A stretch of DNA of 16,024 nucleotides from Chrysochromulina parva. Taxonomy: Eukaryota > Haptophyta > Prymnesiales > Chrysochromulinaceae. Below, piece after piece: positions 7,671 to 13,987 of the stretch (the first letter of the stretch is position 1; each line of letters opens with the position of its first letter). Location of the stretch: NCBI GenBank assembly GCA_002887195.1, contig PJAB01001246.1, positions 1-16,024 of the forward strand. The letters run 5' to 3'. A program made the position numbers and the translations under genes. The notes under the pieces are model-generated. The model was not told the DNA's origin and did no database searches. It saw only the letters and a program-made list of their open reading frames with translations.

Positions 7671-9992
7671 ATGTCGACGGAGTTGTGGTCCCTCCGTGCG
7701 CAGTCCGCTCCAAGGGTCTCACAAGGAGTTCGCTGGGAGGACACTCCGCCGCCGCTGAGAACGCCGTGGGAGCGAACTCCTTCGCCGCCGAGAACACCGT
7801 GGCAGCAAACTCCGTCGCCGCCGAGAACATCGATTCAGCATCACGTGCAGCCATCGCCACGTACCAAAGACCTCTACCAGCAATTGCAGTCAAAAGAGCC
7901 CTTGACCGATCGCCAAAGCCATCCCCGGGCGCTGGACGAGCTAGGCCGCCAAAGTCGCCTGGGCGAGCTGAGCGCGCACTCGAATGCTGCTGAATCTACG
8001 TTCATGGAGGCGCTACGGCAAGCCTCACGTGTGCGCGGGGAGGTGTTGCGTGCGACAGCCGATGTGGACTCGCATGTGGTGGCCGCGGTCCGGAACCTGA
8101 ATACAGAGGAGCGCATTGAGGCTAAAATCGTGCTACGTGGCGCTTACCACCATGTCAGCAACCTCGCGCGCGTGCTGGCGCAGCTCGAAACCGCCGCAAC
8201 GCAGGCGCTGCGCCCGCTCCGCGTGGAGGCTTACGGACTGCGCTCGCTGGTCACGGCCGACATCAAGTCGATGCACGCCTCGCTGCTCGAGGCGCAGCAC
8301 CAGACGAGCGTTGATCGCGAGCGCTTGGCCGAGCTGCGAACCTTGCTGCTTCAGCAAGAGGAGTGGCTAGCGCAGCGCGACGCGCAGCTGCGCAGCCAGA
8401 ATGACGAGCGTGCCAGCCTCGAAGCGGAGCTCATCACCGCGCGCGAGCAAGTCCGCAAGGAGGCGGCACGCTGCCGCAAATTTGACGATGGCATGCGCGC
8501 GCTTTCGAGGGGCGTGGTGGAGCGCGAGCTTGGATCCGAGATAAGCGAGCCGCGCGACTGTGAACAGGACACCCAAATTAGGGATGATGACGACCCCATC
8601 AGCCGGCTGCGCATGCGGCTCGAGTCCTTCGAGCGCTCGGAGCGTGAGCTGGCAGCCAAGTGCGAGCGCCAGAGTCGCGAGCTGATCGAGCGCGACGAGA
8701 ATCTCGCGAGCTTGCAGCGTGAGCTTCGGATGCTTGAGGGTGCTGCTCAGGCCGAGCAGCAGCGCAACCAGCAGCGCAATCAGCAGCTCACGGGCGAAAT
8801 AGAGACGCTCAAGCGGATGGTCGCCGAGGCGACGAGCTCGCACGGCGCAGTACTCGAGCGGCTCAACGCCAAGGTGGCCGAGTGCGAGCAGCTGCGCTGC
8901 GCCCAGGAGAGCGCCCAGCTCATCTCGCGCGAGCTCGAGGTCTCGATGACAGAGAAGCTCGCGGGAGAGAAGCTCGAGGCCGCGGCTGTGAAAGCTCGCC
9001 TTGCCCAGCAGAAGGCGTCAAGCGAGGCCATGGAGGCGCAGTACCTCCAAACCATAGAGAGGCTGCGCCTTGCCGCGAGGGAGCGGGAAGCAGAGCTGGA
9101 GCAGTCGATGGCGCACCAGCGTCGCGAGGCTGAGGCGCGCGCGGACGAGATGCAGAGGGAGCTCGCAGCTCAGCGTCATCTCGCGTCGGAGCAGGCGGCC
9201 GAATTCGTCCAGTCGCTCGAGCAGCAGCGCACGCAGGCGGAGGCGCGGGAGCACGAGCTCAAGCGAACGATGCGTGAGGCGCTCGAGGGTCAGACGGCTG
9301 AGGCCCACGCGGCGCTCTCGCAATCTCGCTCCGCTCTGGAAGTCGAGATCGCGGAGCTCAAGCGAGGTCTGGCGCAGGCGCGCGAGCTGGGGGCCGAGAG
9401 GGCGAGCGACTTGAACGCGAGCCTCGCGCGCCAAAAGGAGCAGGCTGAAGAATGGGTCTCTGAGCTTAAGTCCGCGCTCGCAGCCAAGGGGAGATCAGCC
9501 GAGATCGCGCAATCTGAATTCGTCGAGGCGCTTGAGGAGCAACGCGCCGCCGCGAGTGCGCGCGAGGCGGCGATGCAGCAGCAACTAGATGAGCTCGCGG
9601 CGGCCAAGCGCGCGGAGGCACAGGCGCATTCGCTCGAGCGGCAGCAGCAGCATCTCGACACGTGCGATCTCGAGGCTAAGCTCGAGGCGTCAGAGAAGGC
9701 CAAGGGGGGACTCCAGGCAGCATTGGTCGCGGCGGCGGACAGACTGCGCGACTTGCAGCGAGAGGTCGGCCAGATGGAGGCACGCGAGCAGGAGTTGTTG
9801 AGGAGAGAGACGGCTGCGCTGCAGCAGCTCAAAGACTTTGAGAAGCAGCACGAATCGATCACCAACACCTGGGTCGACCAGATGAAGGCAGAGCGCATCA
9901 AGAATTCCAAGATTGCGACCGCGCACGCACAGGAGGTGGCCAAGCTGCAGAAGACGATAAATTATCTTCGCAAGGAACTTCCGGGGTACTGA
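7671..9992 (+). CDS. Large coiled-coil protein of unknown function
   Basis: I do not recognise the family. The frame is open from 7614 (a TTG), but the first ATG is at 7671 and gives 773 residues. Residues 25-57 are three 11-residue repeats of the type TPSPPRTPWxx, encoded by 33-base DNA repeats, and offer several TP/SP sites for proline-directed kinases such as CDKs or MAPKs. From about residue 105 to the end the protein is almost wholly helical and rich in Glu, Arg, Gln, Ala and Leu. Residues 474 to about 640 contain five units of about 36 residues, each resembling AEFVQSLEQQRTQAEAREHE, starting at 474, 510, about 544, 579 and 615. There is no signal peptide, membrane segment or enzyme motif. 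The C-terminus ends TINYLRKELPGY. A structural or cytoskeletal/centrosomal role is possible but only inferred. An upstream exon at 7508-7590, spliced to 7715, is an alternative start. Confidence 0.8.
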   Translation: MSTELWSLRAQSAPRVSQGVRWEDTPPPLRTPWERTPSPPRTPWQQTPSPPRTSIQHHVQPSPRTKDLYQQLQSKEPLTDRQSHPRALDELGRQSRLGELSAHSNAAESTFMEALRQASRVRGEVLRATADVDSHVVAAVRNLNTEERIEAKIVLRGAYHHVSNLARVLAQLETAATQALRPLRVEAYGLRSLVTADIKSMHASLLEAQHQTSVDRERLAELRTLLLQQEEWLAQRDAQLRSQNDERASLEAELITAREQVRKEAARCRKFDDGMRALSRGVVERELGSEISEPRDCEQDTQIRDDDDPISRLRMRLESFERSERELAAKCERQSRELIERDENLASLQRELRMLEGAAQAEQQRNQQRNQQLTGEIETLKRMVAEATSSHGAVLERLNAKVAECEQLRCAQESAQLISRELEVSMTEKLAGEKLEAAAVKARLAQQKASSEAMEAQYLQTIERLRLAAREREAELEQSMAHQRREAEARADEMQRELAAQRHLASEQAAEFVQSLEQQRTQAEAREHELKRTMREALEGQTAEAHAALSQSRSALEVEIAELKRGLAQARELGAERASDLNASLARQKEQAEEWVSELKSALAAKGRSAEIAQSEFVEALEEQRAAASAREAAMQQQLDELAAAKRAEAQAHSLERQQQHLDTCDLEAKLEASEKAKGGLQAALVAAADRLRDLQREVGQMEAREQELLRRETAALQQLKDFEKQHESITNTWVDQMKAERIKNSKIATAHAQEVAKLQKTINYLRKELPGY
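7743..7839 (+). repeat. Three 33-base coding repeats in the coiled-coil gene
   Basis: Units start at 7743, 7776 and 7809 and begin ACTCC(G/T)(C/T)CGCCGC(T/C)GAGAA. They encode the 11-residue TPPPLRTPWER-type repeats. The third unit decays after about 24 bases. Confidence 0.8.
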
Positions 9993-10124
9993 ACACTCAG
10001 GCCCCGCGTGCCGCGAGGTAATTCGAGTAGTTAAAGACTATCTATCTTAATAGGAACACTGTAACTCGTTAAGTAACGCGCTGGCCCGCTGTTCGCGGTC
10101 GTTCCGCGCACGGACCACGGTTCA
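9993..10124. other. Short convergent 3' region
   Basis: Only 132 bases lie between the stop of the coiled-coil gene (plus) and the stop of NAA40 (minus). Bases 10020-10075 are AT-rich relative to the surroundings and must supply 3' end signals for both transcripts, which may overlap. Confidence 0.45.
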
Positions 10125-11008
10125 TCATCTCCTACTCTTTTTGCGCTGCCAACTTTCTTCGGCAGCGCCGACGGACTCGCCGGCCGCCTCGCCCGTCGCC
10201 CCGCCTCGCTTCATGACGAGGCTCACCTTCAGCCGGCCTTGCTCGATCTCTCGCGTGTACAGCTCCCGGCGGGCCTCCGCGCCGCGCTTTTGTAGCCGGG
10301 AGCGGGCGGCCAGGTCCCACAGCCGCTGCAGCACCTCGTAGTCGCAGCCGGCCGCGAGCACAGGCGGGGCGCAGCTCGCAGGTGAGATTGGTGAGACCTC
10401 GAAGTGTAGTTTGTCTGTGTAGAAGCGTCGCGCCGACTCGTTGGCCAGGTGGACGGTTAGCATTAAGCCAGCGGCCCCCCCCTGGCGCCCACGTTGCTCG
10501 ACCTCTTCGACGAGCGCCGAGCCTAATCTGTAGGTTTGGACGCCTCTCTCGCGGCAGGTGAGCATACATTGTGGCGTGCGGGGATGGCTGGGCGTGCCCA
10601 AGGAGCTTGCGCGATTGTGCGCGAGTGCGGAGTTTGAGTGAGCGCATACCGAAGGCCTCTTGCGCGCTCCTCGAGGTGCAATTCGTAAAGGTAGGCGACG
10701 TCGACACCCTCCTCCTTGGTAAGGCGGTACGTAGCATAACCGAGTAGACCGCCCCCTTGCCGGAGCGCGACCACCCGCGTGTCCTCATGGCAAAGCTCCT
10801 CTCGCTTTCCGGCTCCGTCCCAAATTGCAAAACCCTGAAGGTTGCGCCGCGCAAGGTCGAGGCACTGCCGGCGCAGCGTGGCATCGAGCGTGTCTCCATG
10901 GTGCAGCTCGCACGATGAAGGCGGCGACGTAACCGCTGCGAGCTCGGCGAGGCGCCCTGTGGCTATGCGATAGCGATAGGGCGCGGTCTGTGGCTTGGCT
11001 GGCGACAT
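10125..11008 (-). CDS. NAA40: N-alpha-acetyltransferase 40 (NatD), one intron
   Basis: GNAT-fold enzyme that transfers acetyl from acetyl-CoA to the N-terminal Ser of histones H4 and H2A. Exons 11008-10650 and 10527-10125 give 253 residues; the ATG at 11008 is the first plausible one for the conserved core. Residues 32-82 (ELHHGDTL...WDGAGKREELCHEDTRVV) match the NAA40-specific N-terminal segment. Residues 106-109 read YLYE, matching the Y-x-Y-E of human NAA40 whose Glu is proposed to be catalytic. The acetyl-CoA loop follows (RARGLRLGSALV, 116-127), then LMLTVHLANESARRFYTDKLHFEVSPISP and CDYEVL, all typical of NatD. The C-terminal extension after about 200 is charged and ends KKSRR, perhaps a nuclear signal. 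The acetyl-CoA motif appears to carry an extra Leu-Arg at the splice junction. Confidence 0.85.
10528..10649 (-). other. NAA40 intron
   Basis: GT-AG phase-2 intron of 122 bases on the minus strand: donor CTTCG|GTATGC, acceptor AACCTACAG|ATTAGG. It joins EERARGL to RLGSALVEEV in the middle of the acetyl-CoA binding loop. No repeats were seen. Confidence 0.85.
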
Positions 11009-11318
11009 TTTTCCCGAGGCCGAATTTAGAGAAACCCGAGCGGGCGGTCTGCCGAAGGCCCGATGCGATGCGTCGTTCTCGTTGATCGCCCCCCCCTCGC
11101 CGCGGTCGCCGACGGGACAAAAAAGGATCGAAGGCACGGGTTGACGTGTTGACACGTTGTGACACGCGTTGACACGAGTTGTACTTGTAACTACCGTACC
11201 GTGCCGTGTGTACTGTTCTGAGTTGCTTCTCCGCCTCGGCAACCGCCATGTGCGCCATCCACCCATCCCCCGTACGCACAGTCGCACACAGCCGCGCGAG
11301 AGCCGGGGGGATACCGAG

Positions 11319-11360
11319 TAAACCCTCGGTGACTTGAGTGTCCAAGTCACAGAGGGCTTA
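11319..11360. repeat. Hairpin with 18-base arms
   Basis: Arms 11319-11336 (TAAACCCTCGGTGACTTG) and 11343-11360 (CAAGTCACAGAGGGCTTA) are reverse complements at 16 of 18 positions. The inner eight are perfect and the loop is six bases (AGTGTC). It lies about 144 bases past the phosphatase stop and about 310 bases before the NAA40 start. It could be a 3' UTR stem-loop, a small RNA precursor or a small mobile-element remnant. Confidence 0.75.
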
Positions 11361-11368
11361 CCCCCTAT

Positions 11369-11413
11369 GCGTTGTAGATGCGTTGTAGATCCCCCCCCTT
11401 GTGCGTTGAAGAT
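11369..11413. repeat. 11-base direct repeats
   Basis: GCGTTGTAGAT occurs at 11369-11379 and 11380-11390, and GCGTTGAAGAT at 11403-11413, separated by a C-run. This lies about 90 bases past the phosphatase stop on the minus strand. No function is assigned. Confidence 0.6.
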
Positions 11414-11503
11414 CATATAGGGATGAATTTGCTCGATCTCGTCGGCTCAGACCGGGATAGTGACGCCTTGACGACCGCGCGCGCTTTCGGCGCCCATGTG
11501 CCG

Positions 11504-13437
11504 TCAGCTCGGCTTTGGTGCATTCGCGCTCGAGGACACGTCAACGCCGATGTATTTCGCGCAGTCGGCCGAGTTGTCCACCCAGTCCTCTGGGACGTAG
11601 TCCTCGAGGCTCGGCATGAAGGCAGGGCCGCGAGCGCCGGCATGCGAGGTGCGCAGCGCAGAGTGCAGACCGCTGGGTGGTACGAGGGGACCCCGAGCCG
11701 CGGCCACGTCTCCTCCGATGGCGTTCTCGTCCTCCTCCTCTGGCGTGCGCACGTGCAGCGATGCCCCATGCGCCGGAAGCTCAATGCCACCTCCGCCGGA
11801 CTGTCTACCTCCGGCATTGACGCCACTGCTGCCGTCTTTGGCCGTCGTCGAGGACGGCACCTGTGAAGGCACCTGTGAAGAAGGGAGGGGCGCCGTGGTG
11901 AGCACTTGATGCAAAGGCACGGGTCGGGCGCTGTGGTGGGCGTCTTTGGAGGACGTCACCTTGCGGACGGCAGTTGGCTCGCCCGCTGCGGCGCCCACTT
12001 GGCGGTGCGCGGGCGACGCTCTCTCTTTGGCTGCTGCTTCCACAGCCGCGAGCGTCGCCATGACCGAAGGGTCCGTGCTCTCCTGATCCTCCATGGCTGC
12101 ATCGAGCTCGAGCTTCGGGGTTGGGTTGAACAGCCCCGCTCGGGGGGAAAAGCGGTCGCGATCGAAGGTGACGGTCCTCGCACCGTCTTTGAGGGGCCAC
12201 GTGAGCGCGAATTCGTCCGGATCCGGGTTGCGCAGGCGCAGAAGCACCGCCGCATAGAGGGTCGCGTACTCGATGTCCGTCTTGACCATCCACAGACGCC
12301 TGATGAGGGAGACAATCAGAGGGGGTCATCAGAAGGGTCATCAGAGGGGCTGATCAGAGGGGGTCATCAGAGGGCCATCCTGAGAAAGAGTATCTGATGA
12401 GGGAGACAATCAGAGGTCCATCCTGAGAAAGAGTACCTGTCGCGCATCGCCTCGATCGTAGCAGTGATCGCCTTGTCCAGCGAAGGCTCGTCGGCCACCG
12501 TCGGAAGCAGGCGCAGCAGCCGCGTCAGCGCAATGAACGTGCCCGTGCGTCCTACCCCCGCCGAGCAGTGGCACACTGCCCAATGCTTCTGGCCGAGTTC
12601 ATGCTGCCGAGGTGGGGGGCGCGAGGGGCGAGGGGATGTTGGGGGGCGGGGCAAGGGGGGGGGGAGGGGGACGGGTGGGACGAGGCGACGCACCAACTCT
12701 GAGTTCACGTGCATCGCAATGTGCAGCACGGCCCACGCGTTCTCATAAAACGGGCGCGAGCCGATCGAGGTCGATGACGGGAAGTCGATCCAGCGAGAAT
12801 ACCAGTACAGTGCGACCACGCGTGTGGGCCGCGGGCCGCCGTCGCGTGGCACCGGTCCTGAGAGCTCGATTGCGTAGCGCAGGAGCGCGGGCACCTGCTC
12901 GCACGACTCGGTGAAGAGGGTGCGCGGCAGTATGGGCCAGTGCGCGAGCTCGCGCTCGTCCACGTCATTAAACGGCGGCCAGTACCGCTCGCGCTTGTCG
13001 CTCGGTCCGGAGCCTACGCGGTCGCGCTCGTGCGTCAGGTTGATGATCACGCGCGAGCCCATCTCCCACACCATGGACCAAAAGTGCGCAAACGTCTCGC
13101 GCTTGGGGCACATGGTGGCCACGAACCAGGGTGCGCCCTCGCCCAGGTTGTCGATGGGCGACGCGTTGATGTACTCGACCGACCTAAGAGGCAGCATCGC
13201 GTCCACGTACGGGCCCATGTTGCCGCCAAAGCGGTTGAGAGGGTGCGAGACGGTGGGCTTGTGCGGCCCGCTGCGCAAACACGCGTGAAATCAGCGCGCG
13301 GTGAGGCCCAAGGCACGCACCAAGCGCGCGCGCGCAAAGCCTGCACCCAGTGGTGGCTGCTCACCGGTTGCAAAGGTCATAATATTCGGGCGCCTCGCCA
13401 AGGCTGCACCATCGATGCAGCTTGGACTGCACCGCAT
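11504..13437 (-). CDS. Classical protein tyrosine phosphatase, three or four introns
   Basis: Class I Cys-based PTP removing phosphate from phosphotyrosine; no signal peptide or membrane segment, so probably cytoplasmic. Supported exons: 13270-12694, 12603-12437, 12299-11504. The first ATG in a compatible frame is at 13437, where a mini-exon ATGCG would splice (13432-13271) to residue 2; this start is uncertain. With it the protein has 514 residues, or 485 if a further 87-base intron is removed. Motifs: HPLNRFGGN (KNRY position), YINAS, FVATMCPKRETFAHFW (YIATQGP position), RVIINLT, YWYSRWIDF (WPD loop with Ile for Pro, Asp164 kept), P-loop HCSAGVGRTG with Cys207 and Arg213, and MVKTDIEYATLY (the closing QYxFIY motif). 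The C-terminal half from about 275 is low-complexity and probably disordered. Confidence 0.82.
11873..11959 (-). other. Possible optional intron in the phosphatase tail, related to the DHX33 intron repeat
   Basis: Bases 11959 to 11873 (87 bases) start CGCAAG|GTGACG and end CTTCTTCACAG. A second acceptor lies 12 bases further on (TTCACAG ending at 11861). The segment is a multiple of three, stop-free, and sits in low-complexity coding sequence, so either reading works. On the plus strand bases 11891-11914 match the DHX33 intron unit (GTGGTGAGCACTTG core, one change and one deletion over about 25 bases), and GCGCTGTGGTG recurs at 11928-11938. Confidence 0.45.
12300..12436 (-). repeat. Phosphatase intron made of two tandem units
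   Basis: GT-AG phase-2 intron of 137 bases on the minus strand: donor CGACAG|GTACTC at 12436, acceptor CCCTCATCAG ending at 12300. It joins IEAMRDR to RLWMVKTDIEY, as in the PTP family. It is exactly two units. Unit 1, 12436-12394, is 43 bases, starts with GT and ends with CAG. Unit 2, 12393-12300, is 94 bases, starts ATACTC (lost donor) and ends with the same CAG. The units agree at 41 of 43 positions once a 51-base insert of TGATGACCCCCTC-like 12-13-mers is removed from unit 2. Confidence 0.87.
12604..12693 (-). other. Phosphatase intron with a long pyrimidine tract
   Basis: GT-AG phase-0 intron of 90 bases on the minus strand: donor GAGTTG|GTGCGT, acceptor CACCTCGGCAG|CATGAA. It is almost entirely C/T. 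It separates AMHVNSEL from HELGQKHWAVCHCSAGVGR; keeping it would insert 30 Pro/Arg-rich residues just before the catalytic P-loop. It is a multiple of three and stop-free. Confidence 0.75.
13271..13432 (-). other. Proposed first intron of the phosphatase
   Basis: The acceptor GTTTGCGCAG|CGGGCC is convincing and the PTP frame has no ATG before the conserved LNRFGGN. A phase-2 donor is needed; ATGCG|GTGCAG at 13432 supplies it and gives a start codon at 13437. The stronger-looking donor ACCG|GTGAGC near 13365 has the wrong phase. An unseen exon further upstream remains possible. Confidence 0.4.
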
Positions 13438-13987
13438 GGGAGAGCGCCTGCGAGTTTGGGCTGATGGGCTCGGCTTCCATGCGTCGTCACGAGGGCCCTC
13501 GTATGAGGGGCGCGGCGTTCTGCAAAACTCTCCCCTAGATCCGCCCTCCTTGATCCTCCTTTGGAGCCGGGAGGAGACGCTGATTTCTTGACGTCTCGTG
13601 GAAAGGATCCGATGAATGCATATGGACTTTTGCCGTAACTCATTTGACCCATGCACTAAGCTCTTGCCGTAAGATACTGAGATACTATTGAGATCTCGGC
13701 GCTGGGCGGGCGAGCGGATCGAGGCGTCTCCCGGAGACTGAGAAATAGAAATCGGAAACGCAAGACCGTCATCGGATGACACTCGCGTGTTACCAAACAA
13801 TTGTTACCAAAACGCGAAATCCAACTCGCAACTGACAGTGACCACATGAGCCGCACGACGTGCCGCGCAAGGAGCAGAGACGACGCAGACGGAGCCGCCC
13901 GGCCACCGGACCGCGGCCACAGCCCACACATCTCAGAGCAGGTCGCCGCCACTCCATCCGCGCCCCCGCGCGCGTCGCGGCCGCTGC
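13438..13987. other. Intergenic region: Rpn9 3' side and phosphatase 5' side
   Basis: This 550-base gap lies between two minus-strand genes. The phosphatase frame stays open to about 13800 but has no ATG, so it is treated as 5' UTR. A perfect 14-base palindrome ACGAGGGCCCTCGT lies at 13489-13502, about 50 bases upstream of the proposed phosphatase start. TTGCCGTAA occurs at 13629-13637 and 13665-13673. No other gene is seen. Confidence 0.45.

Larger units (their letters stand above)
11009..11503. other. Intergenic region: phosphatase 3' side and NAA40 5' side
   Basis: This 495-base gap lies between two minus-strand genes in head-to-tail order. The part near 11009-11110 is the likely NAA40 5' UTR and promoter. 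Bases 11140-11180 contain GTTGACACG-like direct repeats (about four, imperfect). Bases 11319-11360 form a strong inverted repeat. Bases 11369-11413 hold three copies of the 11-mer GCGTTGTAGAT, the third with one change. No coding region is supported. Confidence 0.5.

Noticed and set aside
11378..12397. Plus-strand open frames over the phosphatase tail (11378-11866, 11906-12397)
   Set aside because: They are shadows of the minus-strand coding region in GC-rich DNA and show no recognisable domain.
13047..13373. Minus-strand frame running into the phosphatase from 13373
   Set aside because: It follows the GTGAGC donor near 13365 but is out of frame with the PTP motifs NRFGG and YINAS.
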